Assembly (NCBI GenBank): GCA_002293145.1
Contig: DBCO01000027.1
Coordinates: 248,001-312,000, forward strand
Length of the DNA: 64,000 nt
Direction: 5' to 3'
DNA from: Akkermansiaceae bacterium UBA956
Lineage (GTDB): Bacteria > Verrucomicrobiota > Verrucomicrobiia > Verrucomicrobiales > Akkermansiaceae
Both the position numbers and the translations under genes were made by a program. Below are positions 7,838 to 16,232 of the stretch, piece by piece; the first letter of the stretch is position 1; the number at the start of each line of letters is the position of its first letter. The notes under the pieces were generated by a model, which saw only the letters and a program-made list of their open reading frames with translations, ran no database searches and had not been told where the DNA came from.

Positions 7838-9880
7838 TCAGAAGCGATAGGTCATTTTCACTCGCACCATACGCGGCTCGGCAGGATGGAAGTGAATGTC
7901 ATCCACTGGCGCTGCCTCTGTCGACAACTGCGATGGATAGTAGTATTCGATGTCGTTGTCTTCTCGATCCAATAAATTCAAGCATTCCAGCGCCACCTCC
8001 CAATCTTTGGTGCGATAGCCCACCTGCGCGTTCAGCGTGAAAGTGCTCTTGCCTTCGATATCACCACTTTCCTCCAAAGGACGACCAACAAATGCCCGGG
8101 CGCGCATCGAACCGAAGAAACCTTCCTCATGACCTAAGGCAATGCCTCCGCTAAATATCACGGGAATGCTGTTGGGAATGCGATCATCAGCACCCACATC
8201 AAGGAAACGCCCATGGGTCAGAGCGATTTCACCATCGACCGAGACCCAGTCGCAAGGACGCCAGTAATTGGTCCACTCGATGCCAAATCGCCGTGAACTA
8301 GGTCCAGCTTCGTTTAGCCCCGCGTCACCCACGTAAACAAGCTCACTGTCACTATCGAGCCACCACAAGCTTAGCGTAGAAGTGAGTGTTGGGATCACCT
8401 GCGTGCGCACGCCAAACTCGCCACCGATAGTCCGAACGAGCGGATCAACGCCTGGCAGAGGATCGCCCGTTATTGGATCCACGGTATTATTGACTCCACG
8501 CGCATCATTGCTGTGAAATCCTGTGCCGAGATTGACATACAATTCCGTCTCGTTCCAGGGTCCAAAAATCGCGCTCAATTTGGGACTCACAATGCCTGAC
8601 CACTCGTCGCCCGAATTCGCGGCATTGTCGCTGTTGACATCAAAGTAAAAAGCATCAGCACGCACGCCAGCCACCGTGCGAAACCACGAATTCCACTTCA
8701 CCGTGCTTTCGCCAAATACGCCGTAGCTAGATTCATATATGTCGTCCACACGAACCGTGTTGTGTCGCTCACGGCGCTCCGTTTTGTAGAGACCGATGTC
8801 ATTCACGAGATCATGACGAGTCTGGAAACCAGCCGCAAACTCAGCTTCACGCCCAAATAACTGACGATCCTGCCACTCGCGCACAATTTCACCGCCGAAA
8901 ATGACTCGCTCTTCTTGCTGTTCGAATTGATCACCGCGCATGGGATCATCGAGGAAATAAGTAAAGTTCGAGAAAAGATCGACATCGTAAAATACCCCAT
9001 ACGCACTGTAGCGCGTCACCTCTGTGCCCTTGGTCGTTTTGAGATCAAACTGCAAAGAATGCCGCTGACTTTCACCTCCGTTGCTGTCATCCAAATTCCC
9101 AAACAGTCCCAGCGAACCATTCTGCACCGCGCGAAGAGGAATTTGATCAGAAGAATCCCACTCACCACCGTATCCCATCGCCGTGATCGACATCGAGTTT
9201 TCTTCATCTCCTTGAAAATAACGCGCAAAGGCATTCCAGCGTTGGAAATTTTCTTCACGCTCCCATGGACCATCGTAGGTGTTCCATTCGCCGCCCAAGG
9301 TCAAGGTCCCAGCCCCGAGCGTAAAGCTGTCAGCCAGCAGCATACGATAGTAGTTGTGCTCGCCCATTTCCACCGAAGCAATACCCTGAGGCAATGCCTC
9401 CCAGAGAACAAAATCCGCACTTCCCGCCGTGGAAAGATCGCCATTGCGCGCGGTGTATGTCCCCTTGGTGTAATCGACACTCTTGACCAATTCCGGCAAC
9501 AAGCCATTCAAGTCGGCGTAGCCTTGCCCGTGCGCATGACTACGCATATTGATCGGCATGCGCTCCACACTGACCGCAAAATCCGTACCGTGATCCAAAT
9601 TGAAGCCCCGCATAAAATACTGTGTCGCTTTTCCTCCCCCTGCATGTTGCGTCGTCACCATGCCAGGAACGACCTCCAAGATTTCACTGCGACGAGCCAG
9701 CGGACGCTGGGCAATTTCCAAAAAGTCCGCATGCCCTTCGGACGAAGTCGCAGCCTGGCTCAACAAATTTTCGGCCTTACCAGTTACAACCATTTCATCG
9801 AGCGTATCAGTATCTTGAGCAGAGAGAACGAGCGGAAAGGAAAGTGGCACCAGCGCAAGCGACAGCAATTGTAATTTCAT
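7838..9880 (-). CDS. TonB-dependent outer-membrane receptor
   Basis: The 680-residue protein has a signal peptide (MKLQLLSLALVPLSFPLVLSA), a TonB box (DEMVVTG about residues 28-34), a plug domain (RRSEILEVVPGMVTTQHAGG, then YFMRGFNLDHGTDFAVSVE) and a beta-barrel ending in the aromatic residue of VRVKMTYRF. Such receptors import scarce nutrients across the outer membrane using TonB energy. The plug sequence NMRSHAHGQGYADLNGL is distinctive and rich in His. The substrate is not shown. A ZnuA-like metal-binding protein lies 1.3 kb away, which makes a metal substrate possible but unproven. It is convergent with accA and divergent from the next gene. Confidence 0.92.
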   Translation of the reverse strand: MKLQLLSLALVPLSFPLVLSAQDTDTLDEMVVTGKAENLLSQAATSSEGHADFLEIAQRPLARRSEILEVVPGMVTTQHAGGGKATQYFMRGFNLDHGTDFAVSVERMPINMRSHAHGQGYADLNGLLPELVKSVDYTKGTYTARNGDLSTAGSADFVLWEALPQGIASVEMGEHNYYRMLLADSFTLGAGTLTLGGEWNTYDGPWEREENFQRWNAFARYFQGDEENSMSITAMGYGGEWDSSDQIPLRAVQNGSLGLFGNLDDSNGGESQRHSLQFDLKTTKGTEVTRYSAYGVFYDVDLFSNFTYFLDDPMRGDQFEQQEERVIFGGEIVREWQDRQLFGREAEFAAGFQTRHDLVNDIGLYKTERRERHNTVRVDDIYESSYGVFGESTVKWNSWFRTVAGVRADAFYFDVNSDNAANSGDEWSGIVSPKLSAIFGPWNETELYVNLGTGFHSNDARGVNNTVDPITGDPLPGVDPLVRTIGGEFGVRTQVIPTLTSTLSLWWLDSDSELVYVGDAGLNEAGPSSRRFGIEWTNYWRPCDWVSVDGEIALTHGRFLDVGADDRIPNSIPVIFSGGIALGHEEGFFGSMRARAFVGRPLEESGDIEGKSTFTLNAQVGYRTKDWEVALECLNLLDREDNDIEYYYPSQLSTEAAPVDDIHFHPAEPRMVRVKMTYRF

Positions 9881-10044
9881 GTTCCAACATACAGAGCACA
9901 GGGTGATTTTATGTCAATGCAAATCGAAAAAATCCGTATTCCGTGCTGGACGCCCTTCCTAAATGCGATAAAACGCTTTTGCACACGGTAACATTACTCA
10001 CCAACTGTGATACCCGATTGCAAAATTCAACCAACTCATATTCT

Positions 10045-10467
10045 ATGGACATTCAAATTGCTTCCCTCTGTGACTTCGCAGCCGACTACCAAGGCAAACT
10101 GGTGGTAACTGGCGTTTTTGATACCCTTGCCGCTCGTGCGTTGCCCGTCGTGCATCCCCATTGCGCCTTGGCACTGCGTTTCTGCTTTACTCCCGAAGAC
10201 AGCGGTCGCCACAAGCTCTCCATCAACATCATTGATGAAGACGGCACCCCTCTCGATCCCACCAACATGCCGATCGAGCCAGAATTCGACGTCACACTGC
10301 CACCGAATGTTCCTTTCCTCACTCGCAACCTGATCCTCAATCTCCAAGGCCTGCGTTTCGCCAATGCTGGCATCTACTCTGTAGACATCGGTTGCGATGG
10401 CGAAGTCCTGCAACGCTTGCCGATCCGCATCGTGCACGTCAATGCCGAAGGTCAGCCGATCAAGTAA
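10045..10467 (+). CDS. Hypothetical protein of a DUF6941-like type, 140 aa
   Basis: The frame is open from 9943, but MDIQIASLCDFAADYQGKL at 10045 is the natural start. The protein opens with an 'xxLCDxAxxYxGKLxVxGxFD' pattern, continues through a beta-rich core with CALALRFCF, and ends LPIRIVHVNAEGQPIK. This resembles a small uncharacterised bacterial family (DUF6941, recalled by pattern and not checked). No signal peptide or membrane helix is seen. It is transcribed divergently from the TonB receptor and is followed by a strong terminator, so it is probably monocistronic. Confidence 0.7.
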   Translation: MDIQIASLCDFAADYQGKLVVTGVFDTLAARALPVVHPHCALALRFCFTPEDSGRHKLSINIIDEDGTPLDPTNMPIEPEFDVTLPPNVPFLTRNLILNLQGLRFANAGIYSVDIGCDGEVLQRLPIRIVHVNAEGQPIK

Positions 10468-10495
10468 TCCACTCACACCAGCCAACAACTTTTTC

Positions 10496-10521
10496 AGGGA
10501 ACGCTCCGGCGTTCCCTTTTT
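10496..10521 (+). terminator. Strong rho-independent terminator
   Basis: AGGGAACGC (10496-10504), tetraloop TCCG and GCGTTCCCT (10509-10517) form a perfect 9-bp stem running straight into TTTTT. It ends the 140-residue protein gene. Confidence 0.9.
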
Positions 10522-10694
10522 CGTCACCCTATGCAAACGCGAAAAATTAAAATGCTTTCTTGCACTCTTCAAACCTACTCAACGCATGGGCGCGCAACTT
10601 TTTTTCTACAAAAGTTCTAGGATCGATTTGAAGGTTGATTTGAAGCGGTTAGTTTTTGATGGTTTGGGGGAGTGCGATAGGTTTTGCCTTTTTC

Positions 10695-11075
10695 TCATTC
10701 TTCAGAAGTTTCTATTACGATGGCCGTGACGAGCTCGGCCAGTCGGGTTTCTGCGTGAACTAGGTCCTTTGAGTTGAAGATGCCGCGCATGTCGGTGGCC
10801 ACAGAAGCGAGCATGGCTAGCTTTGACCTAGCTGGCATCAAAGAAGATGTGGGCAATTTCGGGCAGTGCACGATTGCGCCAAAGCTGGAATTCGGTGTCA
10901 AGTTCAGCAGTGAGGCGCGAGACCTCGCAAGAGCTGACTTCCATGCCGCAGAGCTTCTCCCTTAATGCGGTAACGCGGCGGGTAGAAACGCCTTGGAGAT
11001 GCATTTCGGCGATGGCTACTTTAAGATGGCGGGAGAGGCTCAGCTGGCTTCATTTATTACCGATTGGCGTCGTAC
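10695..11075 (-). pseudogene. Decayed IS256-family (Mutator-type) transposase fragment
   Basis: Translating the reverse strand from about 11050 gives LKVAIAEMHLQGVSTRRVTA, then LREKLCGMEVSSCEVSRLTA and LPEIAHIFFDAS, followed by an in-frame stop near 10830. This follows the IS256-family consensus from the 'AEMYVQGVSTRKV' region to the first catalytic Asp strand ('LxLDA'). A second block in another frame (VATDMRGIFNSKDLVHAETR and LAELV, ending at 10695) corresponds to the later 'DxRAIFNAxDxxxAE' region. The stretch between them, including the middle of the catalytic core, has been deleted. Both termini are also missing, so the element is dead. Confidence 0.8.
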
Positions 11076-11117
11076 CCGGCGGTTGGCTACATCATTTGTC
11101 CCTGATTTGCTAAAATT

Positions 11118-11140
11118 TTAATCGCAAAATAGTTGCGTTA
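11118..11140. promoter_or_regulatory. Inverted repeat upstream of the znuA-like gene, possible metal-regulator operator
   Basis: TAATCGCAA and TTGCGTTA flank AATAG, giving perfect CGCAA/TTGCG arms (11123-11127 and 11133-11137), 30 bases before the ATG. Placement fits a Fur/Zur-type operator. The exact consensus in this phylum is not known to me, so the regulator is a guess. Confidence 0.35.
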
Positions 11141-11169
11141 CCGAAAAAATGTGCGAGATTTCTTTTGCA

Positions 11170-12060
11170 ATGAAAACGTGGCTTTTATCCCTCAATTTAC
11201 TTCTCGCCCTGCCGCTCGCTGCCCAGGTAAAAACTGTCGCTCTTCATCCACTGCTTACTGATCTCGTCAAACGTGTTGGCGGCGATCAGGTGACCGTGAT
11301 CGATCTCATAGGCAAAACCGGTGACCCGCACCACTTTGAGCCTAGCGCAGATCAACTCAAAAAAACCATGGGTGCCGCCCTCTATTTCGTATCCGGCATG
11401 GGCCTAGAGTCCTACCTGCCGTCCCTAAAAAGTATCATCGAGCACGAAGCAAAGATTATCGAAGTCGGTGCTACTATCCCTTCCATCGAAGGATCTTGTG
11501 ATCATTGCGAACACGAAGACGAGGAAGAACACGAACATAACCACAACATCGACCCCCATTGGTGGCATTCCATCGAAAACTTCCGCCGCGCCGTAAATGT
11601 CGTTGCAGCCGAACTCATCGTAGCCGCCCCGGCACACAAAGACCTCTTCGAAAAAAATGCCGCAGCCTATCGTTCTGAGCTGGAAGAGCTCGATCGCTGG
11701 ACGCGTAAAGAAATTGCCAAAATCCCCAAAGCATCACGCCAATTGGCTACTGCCCATGATGCCTTCGGTTACTTCTGCAAAGACTACGGCTTCACCGCAT
11801 TTCCCGTGCAAGGTATAAATCGCGAGCAACACCCCAACACCGCTGAACTCGGCGAATTGATCGACGATCTCAAAAAACATCAAGTGGCAGCCATTTTCCC
11901 TGAAAAGGAGTCCAACCCGAAAATTCTCAGCACGATTACCAAGGACACCGGTATCAAACTCGCCCATGCACTCATCGCCGATGGCACCACGGTCGATACC
12001 TACGCTGAAATGGTCAAACACAACGTCAATGCCATCGTGGAAGCCCTCGGAGCGAAATGA
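11170..12060 (+). CDS. ZnuA-like metal ABC transporter substrate-binding protein
   Basis: Cluster A-I periplasmic proteins bind Zn or Mn for an ABC importer. The start is placed at MKTWLLSLNLLLALPLAAQ (11170), a clean signal peptide. Features seen are GDPHHFEPS (first metal His), a Cys/His/Glu-rich loop (SCDHCEHEDEEEHEHNHN, about residues 108-125) typical of zinc binders, DPHWWHSIENFRRAV (second His), TAHDAFGYFCKDYGF (third His) and FPEKESNPK. The length of 296 residues is normal. No permease or ATPase gene is adjacent. The gene lies between two dead transposase fragments, suggesting rearrangement or import of this gene alone. Confidence 0.9.
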   Translation: MKTWLLSLNLLLALPLAAQVKTVALHPLLTDLVKRVGGDQVTVIDLIGKTGDPHHFEPSADQLKKTMGAALYFVSGMGLESYLPSLKSIIEHEAKIIEVGATIPSIEGSCDHCEHEDEEEHEHNHNIDPHWWHSIENFRRAVNVVAAELIVAAPAHKDLFEKNAAAYRSELEELDRWTRKEIAKIPKASRQLATAHDAFGYFCKDYGFTAFPVQGINREQHPNTAELGELIDDLKKHQVAAIFPEKESNPKILSTITKDTGIKLAHALIADGTTVDTYAEMVKHNVNAIVEALGAK

Positions 12061-12152
12061 GCTCCTTAACGATTGCGGCATGAAACACATGCCATGACTC
12101 AGCTCTTCCTTAGCGCAGAGTTCATTGTACTAAATAAAAATCTTCGGCGGTT

Positions 12153-12490
12153 TCAACCCGGAAGTGCAACGCTCGCTTGCGGGGCTGTAAATGCCTCATT
12201 GGGTGTGTTCCAGCCAAGACATTTTCTCGGGCGGTTGTTGAGTTTTTCTTATACCTCGCAAATATGCTCGTCGATAATTTTGCTGAAGTCAGTTCGCTTG
12301 AGAAAAAAACTGGCGTATAGGGTCGTTGGTGCTTTCATTGAGGCCTCTTTCCCAGGAATGGTAGGGATGGACAAAGCAACCAGTGGTTTGCAAGATTTCA
12401 TCGATGAGCTGGTGCATGGTAAATTCTTTGCCGTTGTCGAAGGTGAGGGGGGGCTGCGTTTCGATAGGGCCCCAAGGCGGCTATCGTAGC
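12153..12490 (-). pseudogene. Decayed IS30-family transposase, C-terminal part
   Basis: On the reverse strand, successive frames give PLTFDNGKEFTMHQLIDEI, VHPYHSWERGLNESTND, TDFSKIIDE and LNNRPRKCLGWNTPNEAF, ending at a stop at 12153-12155. These match in order the second half of IS30-family transposases (DDE motif 'TFDNGKEF', 'PYxSWERGxNENxN', 'LNxRPRKxLGWxTPxE'). At least three frame changes or stops separate the blocks, and the N-terminal half is absent. No terminal inverted repeats were found. Confidence 0.85.
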
Positions 12491-12537
12491 TCGCAAAAAT
12501 CTTGCACACCCCACCCTTCCTGCTAGGATGCCCTTGC

Positions 12538-13104
12538 ATGGCGAACATCGTTTATTTTGACCTCGAAACCCAACGCAGCTTCAGCGATGTCGGCGGCTTT
12601 TCCCAGAAACACAAAATGGGCATTTCCGTGGCCGTGACTTACTCCACCGCCACCGAACAATACCGCATCTACAAGGAAAGCGAGATGCAAGACCTCATCA
12701 ACGAACTCATCCGCGCTGATCTGGTCGTCGGCTACAATCACATCAGCTTCGACTACGGCGTGCTCCAATCCTATGCTGTGTTCGACATCCTCGAGCAAAC
12801 CCGCAATCTCGACATGCTCGTCGAAGTCGAAAAAGTGCTCGGCCACCGACTCAAGCTCGACGCCATAGCCTCAGCATCACTCGGTACTGGAAAAACTGCC
12901 GACGGACTCGATGCCTTGAAATGGTGGCAAGAATACAAACGCACTGGCCGCCCAGAGCCGATGATGAAAATCGCCGAGTATTGCTGCTACGATGTCAAGG
13001 TCACCAAAATGGTCCACGAATTTGGCCTCGAACACGGCATCGTAAAATTCGAAGATCGTGCCGGAAAAATCCAAGAATGCGCGGTTGAATGGAAACTGCC
13101 TTGA
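12538..13104 (+). CDS. Predicted 3'-5' exonuclease domain protein (DEDDy type)
   Basis: The start is placed at the ATG 12538 (MANIVYFDLETQ). The RNase H-like exonuclease motifs are all visible: motif I FDLET (about residues 7-11), motif II VGYNHISFDY (about 66-75) and motif III with the YxxxD pattern in YCCYDVKVT (about 148-156). At 188 residues it is a stand-alone exonuclease domain, like those related to the proofreading domain of family B polymerases and to YprB. Likely a DNA or RNA 3'-end trimming enzyme in the cytoplasm; the substrate is unknown. It converges with trpD with only 7 bases between. Confidence 0.75.
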   Translation: MANIVYFDLETQRSFSDVGGFSQKHKMGISVAVTYSTATEQYRIYKESEMQDLINELIRADLVVGYNHISFDYGVLQSYAVFDILEQTRNLDMLVEVEKVLGHRLKLDAIASASLGTGKTADGLDALKWWQEYKRTGRPEPMMKIAEYCCYDVKVTKMVHEFGLEHGIVKFEDRAGKIQECAVEWKLP

Positions 13105-13111
13105 GCCGTGA

Positions 13112-14155
13112 CTAACGACAAAACTTCTGCAACAAACGAAGTTTGTTCAGCGCTGAGCCATCTTTGATCGTCTCACGGGCAATCTCGATGCCATCACCAA
13201 TGTGATCAGAAAGGCCACAACAGGCCAAGGCGGTGCCTGCATTGAGCAAGACGATGTCACGCTTTGGCCCGGTTTCTTTTCCGGAAAGGATATCTTCGAG
13301 GATCACGGCATTCTCCTGCGCATCACCTCCTTGCAATTGCTCCACGCTGGCAGCATTCAGTCCAAAATCTTCTGGAGAAATTTCTGCGTCTTCTGAGTCT
13401 TGAAAGCGCCCTGCTTTGCAAATGCGCGTGCTACCCATAAGGCTGACTTCATCAACATCCTTGCCATCCTGCGTGCTGCCATTCACCACCCATGCATGAT
13501 CACGACCCAATCGTTGCAAAATTTCAGCAAATACCGGGCAATACTCACGGGAAAAAACACCCACCATCTGGCATTCTGGACGAGCTGGATTCAGCAAAGG
13601 ACCGATCAAGTTAAAAATCGTCCGCACCTTGCGTTGACCTAACAGTTTTCTCGCTTCTACAACTGCTTTAAATGCCGGATGATACGCCGGCGCAAAAAGA
13701 AATCCACATTGCGCATTTTCTAACGATTTACGAAAATCCTCTGTGCTCAGATCGAGTCGAATGCCGAGAGCTTCCAGCACATCCGCACCGCCCGACTTGG
13801 AGGTAATGCCGCGGTTGCCATGTTTCACCACCACCGCGCCCGCCGCAGCTACGAGAAACATCGTAGTCGTAGAAACATTGAACATGTTAAGTTGATCACC
13901 TCCCGTTCCACATAGATCAATCGTTGGCCCCTCCAACTCTAATAAATGCACATCAGGATTCACAGCGTGCCCCAAGAAAGTTTCCACAAAACCAGCAATC
14001 TCCGCAGGCGTCTCACCCTTACGCGAAAGAGATTCCAGAAGCTGAGCTTTTTTTTCTGCCGAGCCATGAGCGTCGAGCAAAAACTCCGCCGCTACTTCGA
14101 TCTCGCGTGCTGACAACTCCTGCCCCGCGTCCAAATGATGTATGAGTGAGTCCAT
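13112..14155 (-). CDS. trpD: Anthranilate phosphoribosyltransferase
   Basis: TrpD joins anthranilate to phosphoribosyl pyrophosphate, the second step of tryptophan synthesis. The 347 residues match the family. Signatures are DLCGTGGDQLNMFNVSTTT (PRPP loop), VVKHGNRGITSKSGGADVLE, FLFAPAYHPAFKAV, NLIGPLLNPARP and DEVSLMG (metal-binding DE pair). No other trp gene is adjacent, so the pathway is dispersed in this genome. The gene upstream on the same strand (a DnaQ-like exonuclease) starts far enough away that co-transcription is uncertain. Confidence 0.96.
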   Translation of the reverse strand: MDSLIHHLDAGQELSAREIEVAAEFLLDAHGSAEKKAQLLESLSRKGETPAEIAGFVETFLGHAVNPDVHLLELEGPTIDLCGTGGDQLNMFNVSTTTMFLVAAAGAVVVKHGNRGITSKSGGADVLEALGIRLDLSTEDFRKSLENAQCGFLFAPAYHPAFKAVVEARKLLGQRKVRTIFNLIGPLLNPARPECQMVGVFSREYCPVFAEILQRLGRDHAWVVNGSTQDGKDVDEVSLMGSTRICKAGRFQDSEDAEISPEDFGLNAASVEQLQGGDAQENAVILEDILSGKETGPKRDIVLLNAGTALACCGLSDHIGDGIEIARETIKDGSALNKLRLLQKFCR

Positions 14156-14224
14156 GATTGCGCCCCAACCCTAGCACAGTGCCCGCCCATTGCCCATGGA
14201 AAAGCAAAGAACATCTGAATATTT

Positions 14225-14848
14225 TCAGACCAAGGGCAAGCGACTTTCATGCCGACGCACCCCAGTCAGCGCATGATCCAAGCCGAGGCGCTGAACCATC
14301 GCCGCGACCGCACGCCCTAAAATATCAACGTCACCCCGAGCGTCATGACGCCGCAAGCTGCTTTCCGCGAGGCCGAGCCGTGACTTGAGGTGATCGAGCG
14401 AATGCCCCGTGCCACGCGTCGAACCAAAGAGCATTTTCGAGATGTGAATCGAATCGATGCATGAAATCTCACGCGTTTCACGACCACAGCGTAGACTGGT
14501 AGCTTGCAGGAACTTCGAGTCGAAGCGCAGACCATTGTGCGCGATCAGTGTCGATGTTCCTGCCCAAGTCGAGAATTCACAAAGCACATCCTCTGGACAA
14601 GATGCCGCGGCCACATGCCGATTGCCAATGCCAGTGTAGCTCTCAATGAACGAAGAAATCGAGCGGCGAGGTTTCGCAAAACGAAAGAACGCATCATCAG
14701 CCCGAATCTCCCCTGCGCAAAATCGCACAGCCGCGATCTGAATCAAGTCATCGCCCAGCGGATCCAGCCCCGTGGTTTCCAAGTCGTAAATGACAAAAGA
14801 ATGTTCGCTAGGATGATTTGATACCGACTGACTCATGATGACTGCCAC
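14225..14848 (-). CDS. DnaQ-like 3'-5' exonuclease (DEDDh)
   Basis: Exonuclease-fold protein related to the epsilon proofreading subunit of DNA polymerase III. Motif I is YDLETTGLDP (near residue 21), motif II is LIAHNGLRFDSKFL (about 102-115), and motif III with the catalytic His is RRHDARGDVDILG (about 167-179). The protein is 207 residues from ATG 14848; a second ATG four codons later (MSQSVSN) is equally possible. It could be a dedicated proofreading factor or a free exonuclease; sequence alone does not decide. It is the second RNase H-fold exonuclease within 2 kb. Confidence 0.85.
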   Translation of the reverse strand: MAVIMSQSVSNHPSEHSFVIYDLETTGLDPLGDDLIQIAAVRFCAGEIRADDAFFRFAKPRRSISSFIESYTGIGNRHVAAASCPEDVLCEFSTWAGTSTLIAHNGLRFDSKFLQATSLRCGRETREISCIDSIHISKMLFGSTRGTGHSLDHLKSRLGLAESSLRRHDARGDVDILGRAVAAMVQRLGLDHALTGVRRHESRLPLV

Positions 14849-14916
14849 GGTGTGACGGATTTCGACTCAATCAGCAATCGAAAAACCAAAAGATAAAAAC
14901 TGATCATCTAATCAAC

Positions 14917-16074
14917 TCACCTACCGCGCGCTAAGGCCTGCAATTTTTCACCAGCGGCACGCAGAGTTTCTTCTTTTTTGGCAAAATGAAAACGCACGTA
15001 TTGATGAATCGGTTCACGGAAAAAGCTCGACCCCGGAACCCCAGCTACACCGATGTGCTCGATGATCCATTTCGCTGCTTCATGATCACAGGCAAAACCT
15101 AACGAAGAAATATCTAACAAAACGTAATAGGCACCTTGTGGATCGGTGAACGGCAGACCTGTGGCACGTAAGCATTCGAGAAACACATCGCGCTTCCGTG
15201 TGTAAAGGTCGCGCAGACCAGCATAGTATGAGGTGGGCAATTCCAAGCCCGCCACCGCCGCTTCTTGCAAGGGCGCCGCAGCTCCCACCGTGAGGAAATC
15301 ATGGACCTTGCGCGCTTGGGCAATGAATCGTGCCGACGCCTGCACATAACCCAAACGCCAGCCAGTGATCGAATAGGTTTTCGAGAGAGAATTGCAAGTC
15401 ACCACCCGATCTTCTGCGCCGGGCAAACTCGCAGCATAAACGTGTTCATGCGGTTCATATACGATGTGCTCATACGGTTCATCCATGATCATAAAGGCGT
15501 CGTATTTCTCCGCGAGCGCGAGAATTTCTGTTAATTCCTCGCGCGTGAAAACTTTTCCCGTAGGGTTCGAGGGATTGCACACCACGATCGCTTTCGGCTG
15601 CTGCGCAAAGGCCCGTGCCAATTCTTCGGGATCGTAATGAAAATACGGCGGATGCAGTGGCACATAGATCGGCTCCGCGCCCGAGAGAATCGCATCGGCA
15701 GCATAGTTTTCGTAAAATGGCGAAAACACGATCACCTTATCGCCCGGATTGCAGGCGGTCATCATCGCCACCATCATCGCCTCGGTGCTACCACAGGTCA
15801 CCACCAATTCTTGATCCGGATCGACCGGCACCCCGCTGCAGCGGGTAATTTTTCTCGCCAATGCCTGACGAAATCGCGGCGCACCCCAAGTCACCGCATA
15901 CTGATGATGCGGCCCACGCGTCGCACGTTCCAAGGCCACTAACAATTCCTCCGGTGGATCAAAATCCGGAAACCCTTGAGAAAGATTGATCGCACCCTGC
16001 TGCGTCGCCAACCGAGTCATCCCTCGGATCACCGACTCCGTAAATCCCTGCAATCGTTGCGCGGTCTCTGGCAT
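14917..16074 (-). CDS. Class I/II pyridoxal-phosphate aminotransferase
   Basis: Fold-type I aminotransferase of 385 residues. The motifs are INLSQGFPDFDPPEEL at the start, TCGSTEAMMVAMMTACNPGD, NPSNPTGKVF, the Asp/Tyr of MIMDEPYEHIVYE, and SLSKTYSITGWRLGY with the PLP lysine. The C-terminal substrate arginine is in YVRFHFAKK. The overall pattern is closest to the methionine/kynurenine aminotransferase group (YbdL-like) rather than AspC, but the substrate is not fixed by sequence. It stands alone and is divergent from kup. Confidence 0.9.
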   Translation of the reverse strand: MPETAQRLQGFTESVIRGMTRLATQQGAINLSQGFPDFDPPEELLVALERATRGPHHQYAVTWGAPRFRQALARKITRCSGVPVDPDQELVVTCGSTEAMMVAMMTACNPGDKVIVFSPFYENYAADAILSGAEPIYVPLHPPYFHYDPEELARAFAQQPKAIVVCNPSNPTGKVFTREELTEILALAEKYDAFMIMDEPYEHIVYEPHEHVYAASLPGAEDRVVTCNSLSKTYSITGWRLGYVQASARFIAQARKVHDFLTVGAAAPLQEAAVAGLELPTSYYAGLRDLYTRKRDVFLECLRATGLPFTDPQGAYYVLLDISSLGFACDHEAAKWIIEHIGVAGVPGSSFFREPIHQYVRFHFAKKEETLRAAGEKLQALARGR

Positions 16075-16176
16075 GGCAAAATCCTAGCATCAGAAGAAAA
16101 AATGGCGATGGAAATGTGCCGACTTCCCATGAAGCTTTTTACGTTTCTTGTCAAATTTGCGAAGGTGCTTTTACGC

Positions 16177-16198
16177 TCGACAAAGCTTACTTTGTCGA
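16177..16198. promoter_or_regulatory. Perfect hairpin in the kup upstream region
   Basis: TCGACAAAG (16177-16185), loop CTTA and CTTTGTCGA (16190-16198) form a 9-bp perfect inverted repeat, 34 bases before the kup ATG. There is no T-run on either strand, so it is not a classical terminator. It may be an operator or a translational control hairpin. Confidence 0.4.
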
Positions 16199-16232
16199 AT
16201 AAAATATCTCACTCGCAGGGCCGCGGGAGTCT

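Noticed and set aside
8915..9874. 319-codon open frame on the forward strand inside the TonB receptor gene
   Set aside because: It is antisense to a clear receptor, and its translation has no family features and odd composition.
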